This document shows positions 54,372 to 64,000 of a DNA stretch of 64,000 bases, piece after piece; positions within the stretch are counted from its first letter, which is position 1, and the number at the start of each line of letters is the position of its first letter. The position numbers and the translations under genes are program-made. Origin of the DNA: DASXRA01 sp036506155 (GTDB lineage: Bacteria > Actinomycetota > Actinomycetes > Mycobacteriales > Jatrophihabitantaceae); assembly GCA_036506155.1 (NCBI GenBank), contig DASXSF010000035.1, positions 138,820 to 202,819 on the forward strand, given 5' to 3'. The notes beneath the pieces were generated by a model, which worked only from the letters and a program-made list of their open reading frames with translations, had not been told where the DNA came from and searched no databases.

Positions 54372-56987
54372 ATGCGGCTTTCGCGGCGTGGGACGGTAGC
54401 TTTTGCACTTGCCGCGGTCGTGGTGTCGGCCGGGTTCGGTGGCGCGGGTGTCGGCTCGGCAGCGGCGGCGGCCCCGTCGTCGAGAGCGGTGGCCACGTCG
54501 CCGGCGCCGGGCGACGGGTTCGCCTCGTCGCAGACGTCGATCAGCTTCCGCGGGATCTCTCCGGCTGCCCTGGGCAGTGTGCGCGTGACCGGTTCCCGGA
54601 GTGGGGTGCATGCCGGCACACTCGTGAGCGATCCGGCGGGGGCCACGATCTGGAAGCCGCAGGCCGCGTTCGTCGCTGGGGAGCGGGTCAGCGTGGACAC
54701 CGCGGTGTTGATCGCCGGGGCGAACGGCAACGATTTCTCGTTCACGGTGGCGCGGGTCGACCCCGACGCACCCGAGGTCCTGTTGCCGGCTGGCGGCACG
54801 GGGCCGGAGGGCGCGGTCGATGCCTCTGCCTCCACAACCGCACCGCAGGTCGCTGCGACTTGTACTCCGCCGGTGCCGTCGTATCACAGCGAACCGAGCC
54901 TGACTCCAGCGGGCGCCTGCGTCAACCAGTCGGCCGGCGGTACCGCTCCGGGCTACCTGTTCGTCGCTCCGCGCGACAGCCGTGGCAGTACTGCCGCGAT
55001 CTACGACGACGCCGGAGAGCTCATCTGGGACGACCCGGTGAACGCCGCGCAGACGCACGACCTGAAGACCGTTAGCTACGCCGGCAAGCCCATGCTCGCC
55101 TTCTTTCAGAGCAGCGCGCCAGGCTTCGGCTTCGGCAGAGGCGAGTATGTGCTCATGGACGAGCACTACCAGGTGGTGTCCTACATCAGGGCCGGTGACG
55201 GCTACCAGGCTGACCTGCACGAGCTCACCATGACCCCGCAGGACACGGCGCTCGTCGGCTGCTACGTACCCGTGCGGATGGACCTGACTGGCTCCGGGGG
55301 TACGGCCAACCAGGTCGTCTACGACTACGTGGTGCAGGAAATCGACGTCGCCACAGGCAATGTCCTTTTCAGCTGGCACTCCCTCGACCATGTGCCAGTC
55401 GCCGACTCGGACATCCCCGTGCCTGCCGACGGGAGCGCTTTCGACTACTTCCACGGCAACTCGATCGCGCTCTCATCGGGCGGGAACCTGCTGATCTCCG
55501 GGCGCAACACCTCGGCGGTGTATCTGGTCAACCGCTCGACCGGCGCGATCATCTGGCGGCTCGGCGGTAAGCACACGAACTTCACCTTGCCGACCGGGCA
55601 GCAGTGGTTCTGCTACCAGCACGACGCGCGCCAGCCGGCGGCCAACGTGGTGACAGTGTTCGACGACGGTGGCTCGGGCCCCGCCATCTGCGCCAACCAC
55701 CCCTCCCGGGCGCTAACCCTGACGGTCAATACGAGCAACCACACCGCCACCACTACCCGTGACCTCCACCACGACCCCGACCTCTCGGCGGCCTTCCTCG
55801 GCAGCAACCAGACCCTGCCCAACGGGGACGCCCTGGCTAGCTGGGGCCAACTGGAGGAGATCACCGAGTTCAACGCAGCGAACCAATCGATCTTCGACAT
55901 GAGCCTGTCCGGAGCCACCTACCGGGCGACCCGCGCACCGTGGACGGGCACCCCGAACTACCCACCCGCGATCGCCTCCAGCAAGGGCTCCGGGACCGCG
56001 GTCACCGTCTACGCGAGCTGGAACGGCGCCACCGAGGTGGCCTCCTGGCAGGTCTTGGCCGGCTCCACGCCCACATCCATGTCGCCGGTCGGCGTGCCGG
56101 CGCCCAAGTCCGGGTTCGAGACCGCGCTCACCGTGGACACGACAGAGCCGCTGGTCGCGGTGCAGGCCCTGGACGCCTCCAACACCGTGTTGGCCACCTC
56201 GCCGACGGTGCCGACCGACTACACCCCACCGGCAGGCGGGTACTACGTGGGAACCACCGCGGGCAACGTGTACAACTACGGGGCGCCGTTCCTCGGCTCC
56301 CTGGCGGCCTCGGGCAAGAAGCCGGCGGCCCCGCTGGTCGGCACCGTCGCCGCGCCGACCCGCAGCGGCTACTACCTGCCCAGCTCAGCCGGCAACGTCT
56401 ACAACTTCGGCGCTGCGTTCTACGGGTCGCTGGCCGGCAAGACGCTTCCCGCGCCCGTCGTCGGGCTGGCCGCCTCCGGCGGCACCGGGTACTACCTGGC
56501 CACCTCCAAGGGCAACGTCTACAACTTCCACGTCCCGTGGTACGGCTCCATGGCGGGCAAGGCGATGCCCGGCCCGGTCATCGGCATCGCCGTCAACCAG
56601 AACACCGGCGGCTACTGGCTTGTCACGTCCAAGGGCAACGTCTACAACTTCCACGCCCCATGGTACGGCTCCATGGCAGGCAAGACGTCCGGCTTCGTGG
56701 GCATCGCCGCCGAACCCGACGGCGCCGGCTACCTGCTCACCACCTCCCGGGGCAACGTCTACAACTTCGGCCGCGCACCCTGGTACGGCTCACCCGCGGC
56801 CTCGGTGGTCCACCTCGCCTCCCCGGTCGTCGGCGTCGGCACCCAACAGCCCACCGGCGCACAACCCCAGCCCACCGGCTACTACGTCGTATGCGCCAAC
56901 GGAGACGTCTACAACTACGGCATCCCACTACCCGGATCACCCAGCATCCCACCCCCCGCCCCGATCGACGGCATCAGCGCCCGCTAA
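54372..56987 (+). CDS. secreted arylsulfotransferase-like protein with GxVYN repeats
   Basis: About 871 aa. Signal peptide (VAFALAAVVVSAGFGG), an N-terminal Ig-like region, a beta-propeller domain of the arylsulfotransferase (ASST) family with ADLHELTMTPQDTALVGCY, YFHGNSIALSSGGNLLISGR and YQHDARQPAANVV, carrying His residues expected at the active site. Residues about 620-860 hold six repeats with G(N/D)VYN(F/Y) every 39-50 aa. GGGAGG lies before ATG 54372, so the upstream ATG 54351 is not needed. It interrupts purS-purQ. Sulfotransfer or a binding/adhesin role are both possible. Confidence 0.8.
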   Translation: MRLSRRGTVAFALAAVVVSAGFGGAGVGSAAAAAPSSRAVATSPAPGDGFASSQTSISFRGISPAALGSVRVTGSRSGVHAGTLVSDPAGATIWKPQAAFVAGERVSVDTAVLIAGANGNDFSFTVARVDPDAPEVLLPAGGTGPEGAVDASASTTAPQVAATCTPPVPSYHSEPSLTPAGACVNQSAGGTAPGYLFVAPRDSRGSTAAIYDDAGELIWDDPVNAAQTHDLKTVSYAGKPMLAFFQSSAPGFGFGRGEYVLMDEHYQVVSYIRAGDGYQADLHELTMTPQDTALVGCYVPVRMDLTGSGGTANQVVYDYVVQEIDVATGNVLFSWHSLDHVPVADSDIPVPADGSAFDYFHGNSIALSSGGNLLISGRNTSAVYLVNRSTGAIIWRLGGKHTNFTLPTGQQWFCYQHDARQPAANVVTVFDDGGSGPAICANHPSRALTLTVNTSNHTATTTRDLHHDPDLSAAFLGSNQTLPNGDALASWGQLEEITEFNAANQSIFDMSLSGATYRATRAPWTGTPNYPPAIASSKGSGTAVTVYASWNGATEVASWQVLAGSTPTSMSPVGVPAPKSGFETALTVDTTEPLVAVQALDASNTVLATSPTVPTDYTPPAGGYYVGTTAGNVYNYGAPFLGSLAASGKKPAAPLVGTVAAPTRSGYYLPSSAGNVYNFGAAFYGSLAGKTLPAPVVGLAASGGTGYYLATSKGNVYNFHVPWYGSMAGKAMPGPVIGIAVNQNTGGYWLVTSKGNVYNFHAPWYGSMAGKTSGFVGIAAEPDGAGYLLTTSRGNVYNFGRAPWYGSPAASVVHLASPVVGVGTQQPTGAQPQPTGYYVVCANGDVYNYGIPLPGSPSIPPPAPIDGISAR
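56238..56960 (+). repeat. tandem 39-50 aa GxVYN coding repeats
   Basis: Six copies of GGC/GGA-(A/G)AC-GTS-TACAAC start at 56262, 56391, 56511, 56634, 56751 and 56901. Copies 3 and 4 match at 48 of 51 bases from 56511 and 56634, a sign of recent duplication. The units resemble GYWLVASDGG-type repeats seen in actinobacterial surface proteins. Confidence 0.85.
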
Positions 56988-57047
56988 GCCCCAAAGCACG
57001 GCGCCGCTGTGCCGAGGTCGCTCAGGTGCACATGGCATTCTTACGGC

Positions 57048-57713
57048 ATGTCCAGCCGGGTCGGGGTCGTGACGTTCCCGGGCAGCCTCGACGACCGTGA
57101 CGCTGCCAGGGCGGTGCGCGTCGCGGGCGCCGAGGCGGTGCCGCTCTGGCACGCCGACACCGCCCTGAACGGCGTCGACGCGGTGATCCTGCCGGGCGGT
57201 TTCTCGTACGGCGACTATCTCCGCGCCGGCGCGATCGCCCGGTTCGCGCCGATCATGCAGGCGATCATCAAGGCGGCGCAGGACGGCATGCCCGTCCTCG
57301 GCATCTGCAACGGGTTTCAGGTGCTGTGCGAGTCGCACCTGCTGCCCGGCGCGCTGATCCGTAACGACCACCGCAAGTTCATCTGCCGCGATCAGTACCT
57401 GATCGTCGAGAACGCCGATACGGCCTGGACGCGCGGCTACCAGGTGGGCCAGGAGATCCTCGTCCCGATCAAGAACGGTGAGGGTGGCTACGTCGCGGAC
57501 GACAACGTACTGGACCAGCTCGAGGCGGACGGACGCGTCGTCGTCCGGTACGCGCGCGGCAACCCGAACGGCAGCCTGCGCCACATCGCCGGCATCACCA
57601 ACGAAGCCGGCAATGTCGTGGGCCTGATGCCGCATCCCGAGCATGCGGTCGAAGCGCTCACCGGCGCGGGAACCGATGGCCTGCCTTTCTTCAGCTGGAT
57701 CACCGAGCGGTGA
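57048..57713 (+). CDS. purQ: FGAM synthase glutaminase subunit PurQ
   Basis: A 221-aa class I glutamine amidotransferase. Nucleophile Cys in VLGICNGFQVLCE and the His/Glu pair in PHPEHAVEAL. It feeds ammonia to PurL. ATG 57048 has a CATTCT box (57036-57041) six bases upstream, hinting that it gained its own promoter after separation from purS. 60 bp follow the ASST-like gene. Confidence 0.96.
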   Translation: MSSRVGVVTFPGSLDDRDAARAVRVAGAEAVPLWHADTALNGVDAVILPGGFSYGDYLRAGAIARFAPIMQAIIKAAQDGMPVLGICNGFQVLCESHLLPGALIRNDHRKFICRDQYLIVENADTAWTRGYQVGQEILVPIKNGEGGYVADDNVLDQLEADGRVVVRYARGNPNGSLRHIAGITNEAGNVVGLMPHPEHAVEALTGAGTDGLPFFSWITER

Positions 57714-57734
57714 GCGCTCGCGCGGAGGCGGAAT

Positions 57735-59984
<2,250 letters not shown>

Positions 59985-60002
59985 CGTGTTGGGAGTGACG
60001 CC

Positions 60003-60686
60003 GTGAGTTGGCCGCAGCAGCCCGGGCCACAGCAGCTCGGACCGCGGCAGCCTGCACCGCAGCAGCAGCCCGCGCCGCCGCAGCCCGGTTGGGGCAGCGC
60101 CCGGCAGCCTTACCCCAACGCGGTGCAGTCCCGGCCGCAGCAGCCGCCTCCGCAGCGGGTGCCGCCGCGTCCTGCTGGACGGTTGCGGCGACGCCGCACA
60201 CTGATCCTCGTCCTGGCGATCGTCGCGGTGCTCGCCGTCGCGGGTGTGGTCGCCGGCATCGTCGCCGCCAGCGGCACGAAACACCAGTCGGGGAGCAGCC
60301 AGCCGGCCACCCCGACCGGCGCCCCTTCCGCTGCGCCCTCAGCCAGCACCGCACAAACCAGGGCGGCTATCGCGCATAACGCGGAGACGGTCGTGCACGG
60401 CCTGGGCTACGGCCGGCCCAACGCGTTCTGCCCGCTCATAGATCGCGTCGACCTCCAGCGCCTGCTGCGTGAGAAGCACCTTCGCAAGTGCGCCGACATC
60501 AGGCTCACTACCCGCACCAACCGCGGCGGGTACCAGTCCTTCAGGGTGATCGATCCGTCCGCGATCCAGCTGAACGGCGATACCGCCGACATCCCCGCTA
60601 CGGCTGTCACCCCGGCGACGTTCGGCACCGTCGAGATGCGCGAGGACAGCGACAGAACGTGGAAGTTCCGGTTCTACACGGGCTAA
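60003..60686 (+). CDS. Pro/Gln-rich single-helix membrane protein, unknown
   Basis: A 227-aa protein: low-complexity Pro/Gln N-terminus (about 60 aa), a basic cluster RLRRRRT, one helix (LILVLAIVAVLAVAGVVAGI) and an extracytoplasmic domain with two Cys (NAFCPLIDRVD, HLRKCADIRL). GTG 60003 has GGGAGTG upstream. Shares one base (TAATG) with the next gene. Confidence 0.65.
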   Translation: MSWPQQPGPQQLGPRQPAPQQQPAPPQPGWGSARQPYPNAVQSRPQQPPPQRVPPRPAGRLRRRRTLILVLAIVAVLAVAGVVAGIVAASGTKHQSGSSQPATPTGAPSAAPSASTAQTRAAIAHNAETVVHGLGYGRPNAFCPLIDRVDLQRLLREKHLRKCADIRLTTRTNRGGYQSFRVIDPSAIQLNGDTADIPATAVTPATFGTVEMREDSDRTWKFRFYTG

Positions 60687-61441
60687 TGCGTCTCGACGCC
60701 CTCGCCGGCGCGGTCCGTGACCAGGCGACCACCATCGCGGACTGGCTCGATGACGTACCGATCGGCGACTACACCCAGCCGTCGGTCCTCACCGGTTGGG
60801 ACATCCGCACGCTGCTCGGCCACCTGGTGGTAACAGTGTCCGGCGCCGTGGACGTACTCGGCACACGCGCGACGAGCGCAGCCACGCCGGTCGCCGAGTA
60901 CGTCGCGCGGTATCGCCCGGACGTGCTGGACGTCGAGCGGCGTACCCGCGCGGCGACGGCCGACCGACCGCCCGCCGAGCTGCTCGCGGCGCTGCGAGCG
61001 GCCGATCCCATCGCGGCGGCCGCCGCTGTCAGGCCCCCGACCGTGCTGGCCGCGCCGCGGGGCCCGATCCGGGCGGACGACTGGCTGGCAACGCGTGCCG
61101 TGGAGCTCGTGGTGCACGCCGACGACCTGTCCCGGTCGTTGCCGGAACGCCAGCCGGTGCGCCTCGAGCGGACCGCCCTCGCCGCCGCGACCCGACTGCT
61201 CGCCGAGATCCTGGCCGCCCGGGCGCCGGGGCACTCCGTTGAGCTGCGCGTGCCGCCGTTCGTCGCGGTCCAGGTGGTCGCCGGGCCGCGACACACCCGC
61301 GGCACGCCGCCCAACGTCGTCGAGACCGATCCGCTCACCTGGCTACGGCTGGCAACCGGCCGGCTGGGCTGGACCGATGCCCCGGTCAGCGCCAGCGGCC
61401 GGCGCGCCGACCTGAGCGGCTACCTTCCCGTGTTGTCGTAG
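60686..61441 (+). CDS. maleylpyruvate isomerase N-terminal/sterol carrier-like protein
   Basis: A 251-aa protein. The N-terminal region (YTQPSVLTGWDIRTLLGHLV) matches the DinB-like TIGR03083/MDMPI family with metal-binding His, and the C-terminal part resembles the sterol-carrier-type domain found in proteins beside purF in actinobacteria. ATG 60686. Role unknown. Confidence 0.72.
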   Translation: MRLDALAGAVRDQATTIADWLDDVPIGDYTQPSVLTGWDIRTLLGHLVVTVSGAVDVLGTRATSAATPVAEYVARYRPDVLDVERRTRAATADRPPAELLAALRAADPIAAAAAVRPPTVLAAPRGPIRADDWLATRAVELVVHADDLSRSLPERQPVRLERTALAAATRLLAEILAARAPGHSVELRVPPFVAVQVVAGPRHTRGTPPNVVETDPLTWLRLATGRLGWTDAPVSASGRRADLSGYLPVLS

Positions 61442-61473
61442 CTCCAGGACGAGCGATCCGTACACTTGACAGC

Positions 61474-62985
61474 GTGGCGCGCGGCGACGGAATGCTCACC
61501 CACGACATCCACCCCGAGGACAAGCGACCGCAGGACGCCTGCGGCGTTTTCGGCGTGTGGGCATCGGGCGAGGAGGTATCCAAGCTCGCGTACTTCGCCC
61601 TCTACGCCCTGCAGCATCGCGGCCAGGAGGCCGCCGGTATCGCGGTGAGCGACGGGTCGTCCGTGCTCGTCTACAAGGACCTGGGCCTCGTCTCACAAGT
61701 CTTCGACGAGGCCACCCTGAACACGCTGAAGGGGCACATCGCGGTCGGCCACACCCGTTACTCGACGACCGGCTCCACGACCTGGGAGAACGCCCAGCCT
61801 TCGTTCCGGACGACTGCCGCCGGTACTGGGCTGGCGCTCGGACACAACGGCAACCTCGTCAACACCGTTGACCTTGCCGGCGAGGTGGCCGCCCACACCG
61901 GCGGGATCGGCTCCACCTCCGATTCGGACATCATCACCGCCCTGCTCGCCGCGCGCCCGGACGTATCCGTCGAGCAGGCCGCGCTCGAGGTACTGCCCAT
62001 GTTGCGCGGCGCGTTCAGCCTCGTGTTCATGGACGAACACACGCTCTACGCCGCCCGTGATCCACAGGGCGTCCGCCCACTTGTGCTGGGCCGTCTCGCG
62101 CGCGGCTGGGTGGTCACGTCTGAGACCGCCGCGCTCGACATCGTCGGGGCGAGCTTCGTGCGCGAGGTCGAACCGGGCGAGCTCCTCGCGGTCGACGACG
62201 ACGGACTGCGTTCCAGCCGCTTCGCCAATCCCGACCCGAAAGGGTGCCTGTTCGAGTACGTGTACCTTGCCCGTCCCGACACGACGATCGCGGGGCGCAG
62301 CGTGCACGCCGCACGCGTCGAGGTCGGACGCAGGCTGGCTCGCGAGCACCCCGCTGACGCCGACCTGGTCATGCCGGTACCCGAGTCGGGCACGCCGGCC
62401 GCGATCGGCTACGCCGAACAGTCCGGCATCCCGTACGGGATGGGTCTGGTCAAGAACGCATACGTGGGGCGGACGTTCATCCAGCCGTCGCAGACGATCC
62501 GCCAGCTGGGCATCCGGCTGAAGCTCAATCCGCTGCGTGACGTGATCCGGGGCAAGCGCCTGGTCGTGGTCGACGACTCGATCGTGCGCGGCAATACCCA
62601 GCGCGCGCTGGTGCGAATGTTGCGCGAGGCGGGCGCCGTCGAGGTACACGTGCGGATCTCGGCTCCACCGGTGAAGTGGCCGTGCTTCTACGGCATCGAT
62701 TTCGCGTCCCGTGCCGAGCTGGTCGCAAACGGCCTCGACGTCGAGGGCATCCGTGCCTCGATCGGCGCGGACTCGCTCGGTTACGTCTCGCTAGAGAGCC
62801 TGATCGCCGCCAGCGAGCAACCGCGTACCCGGCTGTGCCGGGCCTGCTACGACGGCGAGTACCCGATTCCGATCCCGGAGATCGTCGGCAAGCACGTGCT
62901 CGAAGGCATTGAGAAGACTGTGGTGGGCCGCTCACCTGAGCAGGCCGCGAGTTACACCGCCGAGGACGCGCTCAGCCGTCCGTGA
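61474..62985 (+). CDS. purF: amidophosphoribosyltransferase
   Basis: A 503-aa Bacillus-type enzyme, first step of purine synthesis. A propeptide of about 22 residues precedes the mature nucleophile Cys in DACGVFGVW. Cys residues in KGCLFEYVYL, KWPCFYGID and RLCRACYDGEYP fit the [4Fe-4S] cluster ligands; the PRPP motif is RLVVVDDSIVRGNT. TACACT (61461-61466) ends seven bases before GTG 61474. Its stop touches that of the convergent sortase. Confidence 0.96.
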   Translation: MARGDGMLTHDIHPEDKRPQDACGVFGVWASGEEVSKLAYFALYALQHRGQEAAGIAVSDGSSVLVYKDLGLVSQVFDEATLNTLKGHIAVGHTRYSTTGSTTWENAQPSFRTTAAGTGLALGHNGNLVNTVDLAGEVAAHTGGIGSTSDSDIITALLAARPDVSVEQAALEVLPMLRGAFSLVFMDEHTLYAARDPQGVRPLVLGRLARGWVVTSETAALDIVGASFVREVEPGELLAVDDDGLRSSRFANPDPKGCLFEYVYLARPDTTIAGRSVHAARVEVGRRLAREHPADADLVMPVPESGTPAAIGYAEQSGIPYGMGLVKNAYVGRTFIQPSQTIRQLGIRLKLNPLRDVIRGKRLVVVDDSIVRGNTQRALVRMLREAGAVEVHVRISAPPVKWPCFYGIDFASRAELVANGLDVEGIRASIGADSLGYVSLESLIAASEQPRTRLCRACYDGEYPIPIPEIVGKHVLEGIEKTVVGRSPEQAASYTAEDALSRP

Positions 62986-63711
62986 TCAGCGATTCAGGCG
63001 GGCTACCACGACGATGTTGTCGGTGCTCGTGTCACCCTGCTCGTACGCGCAGGTGACGAGGACGATGCGATTGGGCACGGTGCTCTCAGCCGCCCAGGAC
63101 GGTAACGAGTTCGCCGACTTCGACGACAAGCCGATCCGCTCGATCGTGTAGGTCGATGCCCGCACCGCCGTGGTGACGCGCACCTGGTCGCCGACGTCGG
63201 CATCCTTCAGGTTCGTAAACGAGCACACATGGTGGTGGCAGGCATGTCCGTACACGTACGTGGTGCCCTCGCCCGGCGTGGACGGGTTGGTCGACTGCTC
63301 TACCCAGGCCGCCGTGTTCCACTGCTCGGCGGTGTCGTGCGGCGGGTCGACCGGCTCGTGACTAGCCACACTGATCGGGGCCACGTCGGTCGTGATGGTG
63401 CCCGACCGCATGGTCACGACCAGCGTGAATCCCCCTGAACTGAGCGGTGCGCGTTGCGCGGTCCTGGTAGGGACCTGGTTGGGAGGCGGCACGCCGCCCG
63501 TCGGTGGTGATGGCCGCGCCGGCGTGGATTGCGACGGCGCGCCCGACGCAATCGGGGCCGTGGGGCCATTCGGCGTGCTGGTCGGAGTCGGGGTAGTGGA
63601 GCCGCTCGGCGCGACCGGATCCACCAAGTGGTCGGCGGTGGTGCACGCTGCCACGCCCAGCGTGACAGCGCCCACCAGCGCGGCGACGACGACGCTACGT
63701 GTGGCTTCCAC
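62986..63711 (-). CDS. sortase, class E/F-like
   Basis: About 241 aa. N-terminal hydrophobic segment with a VAAC lipobox-like end, Pro/Thr linker, then the sortase barrel with His in TYVYGHACHHHVC, Cys in VLVTCAYEQ and Arg in NIVVVARL. It anchors or links surface proteins. GTG 63711 overlaps the upstream gene by 17 bases, and the pair is co-transcribed. The class is a judgement from short length and motif; alignment would settle it. Confidence 0.85.
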   Translation of the reverse strand: MEATRSVVVAALVGAVTLGVAACTTADHLVDPVAPSGSTTPTPTSTPNGPTAPIASGAPSQSTPARPSPPTGGVPPPNQVPTRTAQRAPLSSGGFTLVVTMRSGTITTDVAPISVASHEPVDPPHDTAEQWNTAAWVEQSTNPSTPGEGTTYVYGHACHHHVCSFTNLKDADVGDQVRVTTAVRASTYTIERIGLSSKSANSLPSWAAESTVPNRIVLVTCAYEQGDTSTDNIVVVARLNR

Positions 63712-64000
63712 TGCGCCGGAGTATCTGAACGGCGAGCGTGCCGGCGCCGCCGAGCATTGCAACCGCCAGGCCGATCAAGAGCTGTCGCAGCGGGAATCCG
63801 CCACCGGGTGGCGTGTCGCCGGTCTGCCCGGCGCCAGGCACGAACGGCGAGGTGCTGGGCGTGGCAGTCGCCGGGGTCGTGCTGATGGTGCTCGACGACG
63901 CCGAACTCGAGGACATCGCCGTCGTCGGTGTGGTCGGCGTCGTCGGTGTGGTCGGTGTGGTCGGCGTCGTCGGCGGAGTCGTCGGCGGAGTCGTCGGCGG
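63695..64000 (-). CDS. partial surface protein with PTT repeats (C-terminal end)
   Basis: The final 101 codons and stop of a longer protein running off the window edge. A (PTT)n-type tract is followed by a Ser/Thr-rich stretch, VPGAGQTGDTPPGGG, a hydrophobic helix (LLIGLAVAMLGGAGTLAVQI) and RRSGSHT. The G-x-TG motif plus helix and Arg tail fits proteins encoded beside sortases. No start visible. Confidence 0.6.
   Translation of the reverse strand, partial: PPTTPPTTPPTTPTTPTTPTTPTTPTTAMSSSSASSSTISTTPATATPSTSPFVPGAGQTGDTPPGGGFPLRQLLIGLAVAMLGGAGTLAVQILRRSGSHT
63921..64000 (-). repeat. low-complexity Pro-Thr coding repeat
   Basis: Tandem (ACC)(AC)-rich units coding for PTT and PPTT; on the plus strand seen as GGTGTGGTCGGCGTCGTC-type units. 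Part of the partial surface protein, with likely length variation between strains. Confidence 0.8.

Noticed and set aside
63880..64000. Possible CRISPR-like tandem units
   Set aside because: Short imperfect 6-9 bp units that encode PTT; a low-complexity coding tract.

Overview
The window is 64 kb of very GC-rich, gene-dense bacterial DNA with frequent GTG starts, 4-bp ATGA/GTGA overlaps and abundant actinobacterial markers: an HspR-type dnaK operon, a CGNR zinc-finger regulator, DUF3151, an EtfD-like iron-sulfur protein, class F-like sortase and many TANNNT boxes 6-8 nt before start codons (leaderless transcripts). The gene content mirrors two blocks of the Mycobacterium tuberculosis chromosome, Rv0338c to about Rv0384c and the Rv0777-Rv0808 purine block. 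Other genes (sedolisin, VapBC modules, arylsulfotransferase with GxVYN repeats) point to a free-living soil-type actinobacterium outside Mycobacterium. Genus cannot be fixed from sequence reading alone.

Layout. 1-4.1 kb: a 47-bp palindromic repeat, EtfD-like oxidoreductase, cytochrome P450 and a first VapBC module. 4.3-11.1 kb: one co-directional run of IclR regulator, OpuC-type ABC importer, M20 amidohydrolase and formimidoylglutamate deiminase (HutF). 11.1-16.4 kb: CtaG-like protein, then dnaK-grpE-dnaJ-hspR. 16.4-21.9 kb: CGNR regulator divergent from an FtsX-like permease and a fused double ATPase. 22.1-25.7 kb: truncated hemoglobin, flavohemoglobin (frameshifted), DivIVA-domain protein, cysteine dioxygenase and a second VapBC. 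25.7-32.4 kb: clpB behind an HspR (HAIR) operator, two membrane proteins, SDR, pyrE, TrmH-type methylase and a third VapBC. 32.3-42.2 kb: LmbE-like deacetylase, frameshifted sedolisin, AAA ATPase, map, LANTG surface protein, second copy of the 47-bp repeat, RNase J, DedA and an epimerase. 42.2-47.5 kb: fba, MFS pump with divergent TetR regulator, DUF3151 and a TrpB2-like enzyme. 47.5-63 kb: purA, purD, purB, purS, purQ, purL and purF with interspersed exported or accessory genes. 63-64 kb: a sortase and the C-terminal end of a probable substrate.

How it works together. The purine genes supply most of the IMP pathway plus both steps from IMP to AMP, although purM, purN, purC, purE and purH are not here. 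The heat-shock genes look controlled by HspR, which is encoded in the dnaK operon. The OpuC importer and HutF-linked enzymes look like uptake and catabolism of a histidine-related compound. The two globins probably handle nitric oxide. Sortase plus the LANTG protein and the Pro-Thr-rich partial protein indicate sortase-anchored surface proteins.

Two genes (flavohemoglobin and sedolisin) are broken by single extra C residues, and a similar event may affect the FtsX start, so either sequencing error or gene decay must be considered. No tRNA, rRNA, CRISPR array, insertion sequence or prophage was seen. The largest gene-free stretches are 21905-22127 and 12200-12378.
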